Of a stretch of 33,605 nucleotides of DNA, positions 16,974-26,989 are shown piece by piece. Origin of the DNA: Clostridiales bacterium (GTDB lineage: Bacteria; Bacillota; Clostridia; Oscillospirales; CAG-272); NCBI GenBank assembly GCA_024693345.1, contig JAILLB010000033.1, positions 1 through 33,605 on the forward strand, written 5' to 3'. Positions within the stretch are counted from its first letter, which is position 1. Each line of letters opens with the position of its first letter. Under the pieces are notes generated by a model. The model had not been told where the DNA came from. It saw only the letters and a list, made by a program, of their open reading frames with translations, and searched no databases. A program made the position numbers and the translations under genes.

Positions 16974-17720
16974 ATGAGAACAGTTGATTCGATGGAATAT
17001 TGTCATCTTGATTTCAAAAGCAAGAATTATGATGACGGATATGATCTGCCCTACAGAGTGTATTATCCGAGCAGATTTAACAAGAACAAAAAGAAATATC
17101 CCTTGTTGTTTTTCCTCCATGGATACGGCGAATGTGGGGTGGAGAACGAAAAACAAATCAGAGTCTTGACTAAAGAAAACAGACTATTAGATATGGTTGT
17201 GGAGCATGATGACTGTGTCATAGTAGCACCTCAGTGTCCGCCCGATCCCGCCAAATACAACTGGGTTCCAATTAATAAAGTCTGGTCTACAGGATCAAGA
17301 GAACTGTCAGAATATCCTACCGTAACTTTGGAAGCTGCAACAGAACTGTTGTTCTCTTTCATAAACAACGAAAGAATAGATAAAACAAGAGTGTATCTGG
17401 CAGGAATATCCATGGGCGGATATGCAACATGGGAGATGCTGGCCAGATATCCGGATTTGTTTGCAGCAGCCATTCCTGTCTGCGGAAGCGGAATACCTAG
17501 TATGGCAGATAGACTCATCAACATTCCTATCTGGGCATTCCACGGAATGGAAGACGGCACTGTTCCTCCAAAAGGAACTCAAGATATGGAAGAAGCCATC
17601 AAAAAAGCCGGCGGAAAACTGATGAAAGCAACATATTTTAAAGGCGTTGGTCATAATGTGTGGCCAAATGCGTATGCAACTCCGGGTCTAGTCGATTGGA
17701 TGATGGAACAGAAGAAATGA
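16974..17720 (+). CDS. Alpha/beta-hydrolase esterase (phospholipase/carboxylesterase or PHB-depolymerase-like)
   Basis: LPYRVYYPSRF...YPLLFFLHGYGECG, nucleophile elbow GISMGGYATW, later WAFHGMEDGTVPP and GVGHNVW. Confidence 0.85.
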   Translation: MRTVDSMEYCHLDFKSKNYDDGYDLPYRVYYPSRFNKNKKKYPLLFFLHGYGECGVENEKQIRVLTKENRLLDMVVEHDDCVIVAPQCPPDPAKYNWVPINKVWSTGSRELSEYPTVTLEAATELLFSFINNERIDKTRVYLAGISMGGYATWEMLARYPDLFAAAIPVCGSGIPSMADRLINIPIWAFHGMEDGTVPPKGTQDMEEAIKKAGGKLMKATYFKGVGHNVWPNAYATPGLVDWMMEQKK

Positions 17721-17730
17721 ATATTTGTAT

Positions 17731-17756
17731 AAAATGCACCTCACGGTGCATTTTTT
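17731..17756 (+). terminator. Rho-independent terminator
   Basis: aaaatgcacc-tcac-ggtgcatttttt. Confidence 0.85.
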
Positions 17757-17858
17757 GTATATTTATGCAATTGTTGTGCATGTTGACACTATTTTTTGTT
17801 TCTACGGATTTGTTGCGGTAAAGATATACAAAAAACGCAATACCATTCACTTTTTTAA

Positions 17859-17887
17859 TTGACCTCAAGTGTAAATGATGATATAAT
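17859..17887 (+). promoter_or_regulatory. Sigma-A-type promoter for the AI-2E/ABC cluster
   Basis: TTGACC, 17-bp spacer, TATAAT. Confidence 0.75.
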
Positions 17888-17922
17888 TTCGTATATTAAT
17901 TAAACAAAAAGGAGGGCTAAGG

Positions 17923-19155
17923 ATGAAACTTGACAGAAATGATAAGTATTTTACTATTGCAGTGTACTCGCTTATAGTTGTACTCGCTTGTATAATTCTT
18001 GTTTTCCTATGCATAAATGATTCTCTTTCCTCCGCTTTGTCAAGAATAAGTGCAGCTCTGAGCCCTGTGGTTTACGGGTTGGTGTTTGCATATCTGTTCA
18101 AGCCTATAGTTGTCTTTTTGGATTCAAAGGTTTTGAAGTTCATCAAACCAATACGTATTAAGAGACTCATTTCCATCATAACAACATTTGTCTTTGTCTT
18201 GTCGCTGATTTCCCTGTTCTTGTGGATAATTGTTCCTCAGCTTATTTCAAGCGTGTCAGAACTACAGTCCATGCTCGGTGACTTTATAGGAAGAGCAAAC
18301 GAATGGATTGACAAAAACTCGGCTAACGCTTCGGACACTTTGAAATATGTTTTTTCACTGGCTTCCAACGCACTGAACAGTGTACTCGACACAATATCCA
18401 ATTACATCGGCAATTCACTTCCCGCAGTCGGTTCTTTCCTGTCAGCGGTTATAGTGGTACTGGGACAGTCTTCACTCGGATTTCTGTTCTCCGCTCTGTT
18501 CTTATTCTCATACGAATTCTTCGGACTCTCTGCCAAAAAGATATTGTTGAGCATTTTCAAACGCGAAAGATATGACAGAATTCTCAAAACATGTTCAAAG
18601 ATTGACACCAGTTTCGGCGGATATCTGAGAGGAGTCATCCTGAATGCAATTGCAGTCGGAATCGTAACATTTATATTCCTTGCAATATTCAATGTTCAAT
18701 ATGCACCGCTTCTCGGTCTTATCATGGGTGTCGCAAACATGATTCCTGCTTTCGGAGCAATCATCGGTGCTATTCCGGCGGGCCTTATAATTCTGGTATC
18801 TCAACCGGATAAATTGATATGGTTTATTATCATAGTGGTTGCGGTTCAACTGCTGGATGGAAATATCCTTGCACCGAAACTCATGGGAACAAACATAGGA
18901 TTATCTTCAGAACTTGTTCTTGTGGCCATCATACTTATGTCAGGCCTCTGGGGAATAACAGGAATGCTGCTTGGTGTGCCGATATTTGCAGTTGCATACT
19001 CCTTAATAGGAGACTGGGCGAGAAATCGCCTACAGAAAAAAGAATTGAGCACGGAGCTTCGGGATTACTGCTCCGAAGAGGATTACGAACTAATCTCTGA
19101 ATCTGCAAGATGTGCAGAAGAAAAAAAGTTAAAAAAGGCACAGTCAAAAACTTAA
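17923..19155 (+). CDS. AI-2E family transporter (paralog of the 921-2231 gene)
   Basis: 410 aa polytopic protein with NMIPAFGAIIGAIPAGL, VVAVQLLDGNILAPKLMG, SGLWGITGMLLGVPIFAVAYSL. Confidence 0.87.
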   Translation: MKLDRNDKYFTIAVYSLIVVLACIILVFLCINDSLSSALSRISAALSPVVYGLVFAYLFKPIVVFLDSKVLKFIKPIRIKRLISIITTFVFVLSLISLFLWIIVPQLISSVSELQSMLGDFIGRANEWIDKNSANASDTLKYVFSLASNALNSVLDTISNYIGNSLPAVGSFLSAVIVVLGQSSLGFLFSALFLFSYEFFGLSAKKILLSIFKRERYDRILKTCSKIDTSFGGYLRGVILNAIAVGIVTFIFLAIFNVQYAPLLGLIMGVANMIPAFGAIIGAIPAGLIILVSQPDKLIWFIIIVVAVQLLDGNILAPKLMGTNIGLSSELVLVAIILMSGLWGITGMLLGVPIFAVAYSLIGDWARNRLQKKELSTELRDYCSEEDYELISESARCAEEKKLKKAQSKT

Positions 19156-19180
19156 ATTTTGAATAACGGAGACTACGATT

Positions 19181-20200
19181 ATGAAAAAGATTTTAGCTAT
19201 TGTATTAACTTTTGTATTTATTTTTGGTTTTGTATCATGCTCAACAGGCAACAATGATGTTAAGACATATAAAGTAGGTATTTGTAATTATGTCGATGAT
19301 GCTTCGCTGAATCAGATTGTCGCAAATATCAGATCACAGCTCGACAAGATTGCATCTGAAAAAGGCGTAAAATTTGAAATCAAATATGACAACTGCAACG
19401 CGGATGCAAGTGTTCTCAACCAGATTATCGCAAACTTTATTGCAGATAAAGTAGACATCATGATTGGTGTTGCAACTCCTGTTGCCATGGCAATGCAGGC
19501 TGCAACGGAAGACAACAAGATACCTGTAGTATTTGCTGCAGTTTCTGATCCATTGTCAGTCAGCCTTGTAAACACTCTTGAAGCTCCGGGTGCAAACATC
19601 ACAGGAACATCAGACTTTTTGAACACTGAAGCACTTCTCAACTGTCTGGTTGCCGTAAATCCGGGCATCAAAAAAGTCGGACTTCTTTATGACATCGGCC
19701 AGGATGCCTCAACAACTCCTATAGCAGCTGCAAAGACATTCTTCGCAAGCAAAGGCATTACTGTCGTTGAACGTACCGGAACAAACGTAAGTGAAATATC
19801 ACTTGCAGCTGACGCTCTTATTGCTGAAGGCGTTGAAGCAGTATTTACACCAACAGATAATACTGTTATGACAGCAGAATTGTCAATTTACGAGAAATTC
19901 GCAAATGCAAAGATTCCGCACTACTGCGGTGCTGACTCATTTGCACTCAACGGAGCATTCTGCGGTTATGGTGTAGATTATGCAAACCTCGGAGTTGAAA
20001 CTGCAAATATGGTTGCAGACATTCTCGTCAACGGAAGCAAACCCGAAACAACAGCCGTAAAGACATTTGACAACGGCACAGCAACAATCAACACAGAAAT
20101 CTGTGAACAACTGGGCTTGGATTTTGAAGCAGTAAAGACAGCAATCACTCCTTACTGCATCAAGATTGAGACAATTAAGACAGCAGAAAACTTTGATTAA
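19181..20200 (+). CDS. ABC transporter substrate-binding lipoprotein, TrpX-like (ABC_sub_bind family)
   Basis: Lipobox FGFVSCS. YKVGICNYVDDASLNQIVANIRSQLDKIASEKG, IGVATPVAMAMQAAT, PVVFAAVSDPLSVSLV, GANITGTSD. Followed by permease and ATPase. Confidence 0.88.
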   Translation: MKKILAIVLTFVFIFGFVSCSTGNNDVKTYKVGICNYVDDASLNQIVANIRSQLDKIASEKGVKFEIKYDNCNADASVLNQIIANFIADKVDIMIGVATPVAMAMQAATEDNKIPVVFAAVSDPLSVSLVNTLEAPGANITGTSDFLNTEALLNCLVAVNPGIKKVGLLYDIGQDASTTPIAAAKTFFASKGITVVERTGTNVSEISLAADALIAEGVEAVFTPTDNTVMTAELSIYEKFANAKIPHYCGADSFALNGAFCGYGVDYANLGVETANMVADILVNGSKPETTAVKTFDNGTATINTEICEQLGLDFEAVKTAITPYCIKIETIKTAENFD

Positions 20201-20208
20201 ACTATAAT

Positions 20209-20236
20209 ATGCCACCCTTGAGGTGGCATTGTGATT
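20209..20236 (+). terminator. Weak intra-operon hairpin/attenuator
   Basis: atgccacc-cttga-ggtggcat followed by tgtgatttt, between the substrate-binding and permease genes. Confidence 0.4.
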
Positions 20237-20258
20237 TTACAGATATTTAAGGATTTTT

Positions 20259-21194
20259 ATGGGATTAGATACAATTTTGATGCTTGTTCAGACCGCTCTT
20301 GAACTCGGCCTGATCACATCGCTTACCGTATTGGCATTGTTTCTCAGTTATTCAATGCTGAATGTGTGCGATTTGTCCACGGATGGCTGTTTCACTCTTG
20401 GAGCATCGGTCGGTGCTGTAGTCGCCATGTCCGGACATCCTATCCTGGCTATATTTGCAGCCATCGGAGCAGGACTTTTATCCGGATTTATAACCGCATT
20501 TTTGCAGACGAAAATGGGAATCAACAGCCTTCTCGCCGGAATCATTGTCAACACCGGTCTATACTCAATAAATATAGCAATAATGGGCAACACCGCATTG
20601 CTTAACATGAACAAAACCGAAACTGTTTTCACAATGATGAAATCGGCACTTGAAAACACCATTTTCAAAGATCAGTATAAACTCTTTGTAATACTTATTG
20701 CCGTTATAATTGTTCTTGTAGTGCTTGTATTGTTCCTCAAGACAAAAGCAGGACTTGCAATAAGAGCAACAGGCAACAATCCTACAATGGTCAGATCTTC
20801 TTCTTTGAACACTGTTGTGACAACAATTATAGGCCTGAGTATTGCTGGCTCCATCACTGCCCTCTCGGGATGCCTTATGGCTCAGTCACAGAAATCCATG
20901 GACATAAACATAGGAACAGGCATTCTTACAATTGCCCTCGCTTCCCTGCTCATAGGAAGAACAATTACAGGAAAGAGAGGCCTCTGGACAAGAGCTATAG
21001 GCTCAGTCCTCGGTGCGTTCATATTCAGACTCGTATATACAATTGCGCTCAGATTGAATATGCCGGCATTTTTGCTGAAGCTTGTTTCTGCAGTTATTGT
21101 TATTCTGGCAATTTCCATCCCGTACTTCATACAGCACTCGGATGAAATAAAGAGAAAACTCTCTTACAGATTTGGAAAGAAGGGAGTGAATTGA
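20259..21194 (+). CDS. ABC transporter permease (TrpY-like)
   Basis: BPD_transp_2-like: LFLSYSMLNVCDLSTDGCFTLGASVGA, GINSLLAGIIVNTGLYSINI, AIRATGNNPTMVRSS. Confidence 0.88.
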   Translation: MGLDTILMLVQTALELGLITSLTVLALFLSYSMLNVCDLSTDGCFTLGASVGAVVAMSGHPILAIFAAIGAGLLSGFITAFLQTKMGINSLLAGIIVNTGLYSINIAIMGNTALLNMNKTETVFTMMKSALENTIFKDQYKLFVILIAVIIVLVVLVLFLKTKAGLAIRATGNNPTMVRSSSLNTVVTTIIGLSIAGSITALSGCLMAQSQKSMDINIGTGILTIALASLLIGRTITGKRGLWTRAIGSVLGAFIFRLVYTIALRLNMPAFLLKLVSAVIVILAISIPYFIQHSDEIKRKLSYRFGKKGVN

Positions 21195-21195
21195 C

Positions 21196-21981
21196 ATGCT
21201 TGAGCTTAAAGATGTTACCGTTGTACTTAGCAGAAGTACAATCAACGAAAAAAAGGTGTTTGACAACCTCTCTCTCACCATTAATGACGGAGATTTTGTC
21301 ACTATAATAGGTTCCAACGGAGCAGGAAAATCCACTCTGTTCAATACCATTTGCGGAAATGTACCAACCATGTCCGGTTCTGTAATTCTCGACGGAGAAG
21401 ACATTACTTATCTTCCCGAACATAAGAGAGCAAGAAAAATAGGAAGACTTTTCCAGGACCCAAACAGCGGAACGGCTCCGGATATGAGTATTGAAGAAAA
21501 CCTGTTTTTGGCATCCGGAAGAGGTCATTGGCTTTCAGGAATAAAGAAAGTGGACAGAGAGTATTTCAAAGAACAATTATCTACTCTTGGCATGGGGCTT
21601 GAAGACAAGCTGAGCAGACCGGTAAAACTCTTGTCTGGCGGACAGAGGCAGGCTGTAACTCTTTTGATGGCTACGATGTCAAAACCAAGCCTGTTGCTTC
21701 TTGATGAACACACTGCTGCTCTTGATCCGAAGACTGCAGATATCGTCCTTGACATGACAAACAAAATTGTCACCGAAAACAAGATAACTTGCCTGATGAT
21801 TACTCACAACATGCAGTCTGCTCTCGATTTCGGAAACAGGACATTAATGATGCAGAACGGCAACATCATTTTTGACACAAGAGATGATGAAAGAGCAAAA
21901 CTTACAGTAAATGATTTACTCGTAAAATTCAAAGAGAATTCCGGAAAAGAATTCACAAACGATCGTGCTCTGTTGAGCTGA
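21196..21981 (+). CDS. ABC transporter ATP-binding protein (TrpZ-like)
   Basis: Walker A GSNGAGKSTL, signature LSGGQRQ, Walker B LLLLDEH. Confidence 0.93.
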   Translation: MLELKDVTVVLSRSTINEKKVFDNLSLTINDGDFVTIIGSNGAGKSTLFNTICGNVPTMSGSVILDGEDITYLPEHKRARKIGRLFQDPNSGTAPDMSIEENLFLASGRGHWLSGIKKVDREYFKEQLSTLGMGLEDKLSRPVKLLSGGQRQAVTLLMATMSKPSLLLLDEHTAALDPKTADIVLDMTNKIVTENKITCLMITHNMQSALDFGNRTLMMQNGNIIFDTRDDERAKLTVNDLLVKFKENSGKEFTNDRALLS

Positions 21982-22010
21982 CAATTAATTACTAATTTTT
22001 GGGGGTTAAT

Positions 22011-22625
22011 ATGAAAAACACAATTAAAGCCATATTATGTTTTGCGCTCGCATTGCTATTTGTTTTTACTGCAGTTTCATGTTCAAATGGTAATGAAACA
22101 GCAGTACCGGAACAAGGCACAATTGACGTAGAAAAAAGAACATACGAAAACAAATCCATCGGTCTGGGCTTACGTCTCAAGGAAGGCTGGACAATAAAAT
22201 CGACAGAAGAATTGCAGACTGAAGTTAACAAATTGAATTTTGATGAATCTTTAAAGACCGCGGATGTAATTTACGACTTCTATGCTGTAAATGATAAAAG
22301 CGACAATGTAATCATTCTGTTCGACAATACGAAGAAAAACAACAATCGAGTTATTGGCGAAAAAGAATACATGGAAAGTTACATGAGCAGTTTGGAATCA
22401 ACTCTTGCAGGTAATGGAATCACTCTGACAAAAGTCGAAGAATTGAGCCTGAAAATTGACAAAAACGATTACAAGGCAAGTTATATCGAGGCAACTAGTA
22501 ACGGCGAGGTTATTTATCAATACTTGCTGATTAAACAAATTGGTGAGTTCATGACTTGTATCACTATCACTGCTCACAGTGTTAACGATTTGAACAGCAT
22601 CTTTTACTGCTTCTATTCTTTGTAA
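22011..22625 (+). CDS. Putative lipoprotein of unknown function
   Basis: RBS gggggtt. MKNTIKAILCFALALLFVFTAVSCSNGN signal/lipobox. 204 aa from ATG 22011. Confidence 0.65.
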   Translation: MKNTIKAILCFALALLFVFTAVSCSNGNETAVPEQGTIDVEKRTYENKSIGLGLRLKEGWTIKSTEELQTEVNKLNFDESLKTADVIYDFYAVNDKSDNVIILFDNTKKNNNRVIGEKEYMESYMSSLESTLAGNGITLTKVEELSLKIDKNDYKASYIEATSNGEVIYQYLLIKQIGEFMTCITITAHSVNDLNSIFYCFYSL

Positions 22626-22642
22626 TTCTTGCTCACAATCAG

Positions 22643-22671
22643 TTGCTTTACAAGTACCACTATGATATAAT
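22643..22671 (+). promoter_or_regulatory. Sigma-A-type promoter for the T-box/pheST transcript
   Basis: TTGCTT, 17-bp spacer, TATAAT. Confidence 0.75.
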
Positions 22672-22692
22672 ACTTATGCATATATAAAAGTT

Positions 22693-22916
22693 ATGACGAA
22701 GCGGCATTGCAATGTTCATTTCACAGAGAAATCCGAGATGGCTGAGAGCGGATTATTGGATTGCAAATTCGCCTTTCACTTCCGAGCTTCTTTTGTCATA
22801 AGCAAAAGACGTTAACCCGCGTTAAGGGATAAGAGTGCCCACGAAAGTGGGAAATCGGGTGGTACCGCGGAGTTCTTTGCCTTCGTCCCAATTTGTGGGC
22901 GAAGGTTATTTTTTTC
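22693..22916 (+). promoter_or_regulatory. T-box leader (predicted tRNA-Phe sensing)
   Basis: Canonical T-box GGGTGGTACCGCGG (22857-22870). Stem I closing gaagcgg/ccgagcttc. Candidate specifier TTC at 22775-22777. Terminator ccttcg...cgaagg with T run. Confidence 0.93.
22880..22915 (+). terminator. T-box conditional terminator
   Basis: ccttcgtccca-atttg-tgggcgaagg followed by ttattttttt. Confidence 0.9.
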
Positions 22917-22935
22917 AATAAAGGAGATATTTGTT

Positions 22936-23952
22936 TTGGATATCAAAGAACAACTTGAGCAGATCAAAAAGAATGCATTGGATATGCTCAACAGTGACAG
23001 CGATCTTGAATCGATAAGAGTTAAATTCCTGGGCAAGAAGGGCGAATTGACAGCCGTTCTCCGCAGCATGGGACAGGTCTCCCCTGAGGACAGACCTCTT
23101 GTTGGCAAGCATGTCAACGAAGTGCGCGAAGCAATTGAACAGGCAATTGAAAACAAAAAATCCAGTTTCATGGAAAAAGCAATGCAGGCAAAATTGAAAG
23201 CTGAGACAATAGATGTCACGGAACCCGGAAAGAAACCGGAAATCGGACACAGACATCCTATCGCTCAGACTGAAGAAATGCTTGTTGACATATTTGTCGG
23301 AATGGGGTTCAGTGTTGTTGAAGGTCCTGAAATCGAGTACGATTACTACAACTTCGAAGCATTGAACCTTCCAAAGAATCACCCTGCACGCGATACGCAG
23401 GACACTTTCTATATTACAGATAACATTCTTCTCCGTTCCCAGACTTCACCTGTACAGGTAAGAACGATGGAGAACACAAAGCCTCCGATCAGAATCATTT
23501 CTCCCGGAAGAGTTTACAGAGCTGACCCAGCGGATGCGACACACTCACCTATATTCCATCAGATGGAAGGTCTTGTTGTAGACAAGGGCATAACAATGGG
23601 AGACCTTAAAGGAGTTCTCGAACTTTTCGCAAAAAAGGTATTCGGCGAAAACACAAAGATAAGATTCCGTCCTCACCACTTCCCGTTCACAGAACCCTCA
23701 GCAGAAGTTGACGTTTCATGCTGGGAATGCGGCGGAAAAGGATGCAGAGTTTGTAAGGGCGAAGGATGGGTTGAAATACTCGGAGCCGGAATGGTTCACC
23801 CGTTCGTATTAAGAAACTGCGGAATAGATCCTGATGTATACAGCGGCTTTGCTTTCGGAATGGGAATTGAAAGAATTGCCCTCAGCAGATTCGGAATTGA
23901 TGACTTGAGACTGTTCTACGAAAACGATGAACGTTTCCTGAAACAATTCTGA
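22936..23952 (+). CDS. pheS: Phenylalanyl-tRNA synthetase alpha subunit
   Basis: TTG start after [65 protein letters not shown] and [22 protein letters not shown]. Confidence 0.97.
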   Translation: MDIKEQLEQIKKNALDMLNSDSDLESIRVKFLGKKGELTAVLRSMGQVSPEDRPLVGKHVNEVREAIEQAIENKKSSFMEKAMQAKLKAETIDVTEPGKKPEIGHRHPIAQTEEMLVDIFVGMGFSVVEGPEIEYDYYNFEALNLPKNHPARDTQDTFYITDNILLRSQTSPVQVRTMENTKPPIRIISPGRVYRADPADATHSPIFHQMEGLVVDKGITMGDLKGVLELFAKKVFGENTKIRFRPHHFPFTEPSAEVDVSCWECGGKGCRVCKGEGWVEILGAGMVHPFVLRNCGIDPDVYSGFAFGMGIERIALSRFGIDDLRLFYENDERFLKQF

Positions 23953-23971
23953 TTAAAGGAGGATTCAGTAT

Positions 23972-26404
23972 ATGATTTTATCAATGAACTGGCTCAACGA
24001 TTACGTTGACGTCAAAGATATAGACATAAAAGAATATTGCGATACCATCACAGTCACAGGCTCAAAAGTCGAAGGCTGGGAAAAGATGGACAAGGAAATA
24101 AGCAATGTCAAAGTCGGCCTTATAAAAAGTGTTGAAAAACATCCTAACGCCGATAAGCTTGTTGTCTGCAAAGTTGATGTCGGAATGGACAGAGATCTGC
24201 AGATTGTAACAGCAGCCAAGAACGTATACGAAGGTGCTCTTGTTCCCGTAGCAATTTCTCCCGAAGGAGCAGGCTTGGTAGCCAAAGTCCACGGCGGTGA
24301 AATCAAGACAGGAAAACTCAGAGGTGAATTGTCTGAAGGAATGTTCTGTTCAATTGCCGAACTCGGACTTGATCTTCACGATATGCCTCTCGCAATTGAA
24401 GAAGGCATACTAATTCTGAACGAATCAAAAGTTGAATGCAAACCCGGAGATGACGTTGTTGAAGTACTGAAAATCAATGACACTTCTGTCGAATTTGAAA
24501 TTACTCCAAACCGTCCCGATTGTCTTTCGGTCATAGGACTTGCAAGAGAAACATCAGCTTCTTTTGACAGACCGATTCACCTTCATAAACCTGTGGTTGA
24601 AGAAGCAGGCGGAGATATTAAGGATTACGTAGATGTCACAATCAGCGACCCCAAGTGCAGCAGATATTGTGCAAGAGTTATCAAGAATGTAAAGATTGCT
24701 CCTTCTCCGATTTGGATGAGAATGAGACTTAAAGCTTCCGGTGTAAGACCAATAAACAATATCGTAGACATTACAAACTATGTAATGCTTGAATACGGTC
24801 AGCCGATGCACGCATTTGACTACTCATGCATTTCAGGCAAAAAAATCGACGTCAGAACTGCAAGAGAAGGCGAAAAATTCATAACTCTCGACAACGAAGA
24901 AAGAACACTTTCATCCGACACACTCGTGATTGCCGATGCAGAGAGAGCCATTGGTATTGCAGGTGTAATGGGTGGTGCTAACAGCGAAATTCTCGAATCA
25001 ACAGATACAGTTGTATTTGAGTCCGCTAATTTTGACGGAACATCTGTCAGAATCACAGGCAAAAAACTCAACATGAGAACAGAATCATCAGGAAGATTTG
25101 AAAAAGGTCTTGATTCTGAAATGTGCCTTGAAGCTGTTGAACGAGCATGTGAACTTGTAACTCTGCTCGGAGCAGGTGAAGTTGTCACCGGTTCAATCGA
25201 CATTTATCCGAACAAAAAAAAGGTATACAAAGTTCCGTTCGAGCCAAAGAGAATCAATGAATTCCTCGGAATTTACGTTTCTCCGAATGAAATGAAAGCA
25301 ATGCTTGATAAACTGTTCTTCAGTTTCGATGGTGATGATCTGGTTGTTCCTTCATTCAGAGATGACGTCAGATGCATGAATGATATTGCAGAAGAAGTTG
25401 TCAGAATGTATGGATACAACAAAGTAGAAGCAAGCAGAATTGTAGCTCAGCTCGTTCCGGGCGGCCTCACACCCCTCCAGCAGTTCAGAAGAAAAATCTG
25501 CACACTTCTCTGCGGAATAGGATATGACGAAATATGCACATATTCCTTCATGTCGGCTAAACTGTACACAAAAGCAGGATGGAAAGAAGGAGACGAATCA
25601 ACAAAATCCGTTGAAATCTCCAACCCGTTCGGCGAAGACACAAAGACAATGAGAACATCATCAATCCCGACCATGCTCGAGGTTCTTGAGACAAATGCAA
25701 CAAGAAGCGTTCCTTCAGTTCGTCTGTTCGAATTGGCAAAAGTGTTCATCCCAAGAGAAAACGTTGTAACAAACATTCATGGTCTTGAAGGAACTCTTCC
25801 TGAAGAGAGACAGAAGATAGTTCTCGGAACATACGGTTCAGGAAACGATTTCTATACACTCAAAGGAACAGTCGAATCACTGATTGATTCAGCAGGAATC
25901 AAGAACGTGAGATTCGTTGCAAACAAGGAATTCTCCGTAATGCATCCGGGCAGATGTGCTGATGTTTACATAAACGATGTGAAGCTCGGAACATTCGGCG
26001 AACTCAACCCGACTGCGGCAAAGAATTATACATTCTCAAGCAGAGTATATCTCGCCGAACTGGATCTTCAGACATTGTTTGAAAACATCCAGAAGAGCGA
26101 AAAATACAGCCAACTTCCGAAATATCCTGCCATCACACGTGACTTCTCATTTGTATGCGGCGAAGAAACGGCAGCAGGCGATCTTGCAGAAACAATCAAG
26201 AACTGCGATAAGACTCTGATTGAAAAAATCGAATTGTTCGATGTATTCAGAGGCGGACAGATTGCACCCGGCATGAAGAGCCTGAGCTTCAGTGTAACAC
26301 TCAGAGCCAAGGATCATACTCTTACAGTTGAAGAAGCAGACAGAATTTCAAGAAAGATAATTTCCGCAGCATCATTCAAACATGGTGCCGAAATAAGATC
26401 GTGA
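23972..26404 (+). CDS. pheT: Phenylalanyl-tRNA synthetase beta subunit
   Basis: 810 aa, MILSMNWLNDYVDVKDI, EMAP/tRNA-binding domain, FEITPNRPDCLSVIGLARE, B3/4, B5 and FDX-ACB regions. Confidence 0.97.
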   Translation: MILSMNWLNDYVDVKDIDIKEYCDTITVTGSKVEGWEKMDKEISNVKVGLIKSVEKHPNADKLVVCKVDVGMDRDLQIVTAAKNVYEGALVPVAISPEGAGLVAKVHGGEIKTGKLRGELSEGMFCSIAELGLDLHDMPLAIEEGILILNESKVECKPGDDVVEVLKINDTSVEFEITPNRPDCLSVIGLARETSASFDRPIHLHKPVVEEAGGDIKDYVDVTISDPKCSRYCARVIKNVKIAPSPIWMRMRLKASGVRPINNIVDITNYVMLEYGQPMHAFDYSCISGKKIDVRTAREGEKFITLDNEERTLSSDTLVIADAERAIGIAGVMGGANSEILESTDTVVFESANFDGTSVRITGKKLNMRTESSGRFEKGLDSEMCLEAVERACELVTLLGAGEVVTGSIDIYPNKKKVYKVPFEPKRINEFLGIYVSPNEMKAMLDKLFFSFDGDDLVVPSFRDDVRCMNDIAEEVVRMYGYNKVEASRIVAQLVPGGLTPLQQFRRKICTLLCGIGYDEICTYSFMSAKLYTKAGWKEGDESTKSVEISNPFGEDTKTMRTSSIPTMLEVLETNATRSVPSVRLFELAKVFIPRENVVTNIHGLEGTLPEERQKIVLGTYGSGNDFYTLKGTVESLIDSAGIKNVRFVANKEFSVMHPGRCADVYINDVKLGTFGELNPTAAKNYTFSSRVYLAELDLQTLFENIQKSEKYSQLPKYPAITRDFSFVCGEETAAGDLAETIKNCDKTLIEKIELFDVFRGGQIAPGMKSLSFSVTLRAKDHTLTVEEADRISRKIISAASFKHGAEIRS

Positions 26405-26414
26405 GGTGTCTATT

Positions 26415-26975
26415 ATGGTATATAAGATGAAGATTGCAGGACTCGACAGAGAGCTTCCGCTTTGCAAATTGAATGACTCATTGAAAATAGGAGCCTTTGT
26501 AATGTTCGGCGACGTTGAACTGACCAAGGCTTGTGCTACGGAACTGTTGAAAAGGATTCCCGAGCACGACATAATGCTGACAGCTGAGAGCAAAGGTATT
26601 CCGCTCACATATGAAATGGCAAGACAAAGCGGCGAAAACAATTATCTTTTGGCCAGAAAAATGCCGAAACTGTATATGACCGGAGTATTTGAATCAACTG
26701 TTAAGTCAATCACAACCGAAAAAGTACAGACCCTGTACCTTGACAAAAAAGACGCCGATTATATGAGAGGCAAAAGAGTCGTTATCATTGACGACGTAAT
26801 CAGCACAGGCGAATCGCTTCGTGCTCTTGAAAAACTGGTAACTGATGCGGGCGGCATAATAGTCGGAAAGATGACCGTGCTTGCCGAAGGCTCAGCTGCC
26901 AAGAGAGATGACATCATTTACCTTGAACCGCTTCCGCTGTTCAATGCAGATGGTGAGCCTCTTCCAATAGATTAA
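26415..26975 (+). CDS. Phosphoribosyltransferase (adenine/xanthine PRT-like)
   Basis: PRPP-binding motif VVIIDDVISTGESL. GAGGTG RBS supports ATG 26415. Confidence 0.82.
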   Translation: MVYKMKIAGLDRELPLCKLNDSLKIGAFVMFGDVELTKACATELLKRIPEHDIMLTAESKGIPLTYEMARQSGENNYLLARKMPKLYMTGVFESTVKSITTEKVQTLYLDKKDADYMRGKRVVIIDDVISTGESLRALEKLVTDAGGIIVGKMTVLAEGSAAKRDDIIYLEPLPLFNADGEPLPID

Positions 26976-26989
26976 GAAAGGAATATAAT

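Noticed and set aside
19160-19181. Trp T-box or other riboswitch before the TrpXYZ-like operon
   Set aside because: Only 25 bp separate the upstream stop from the SBP start. No T-box sequence is present there.
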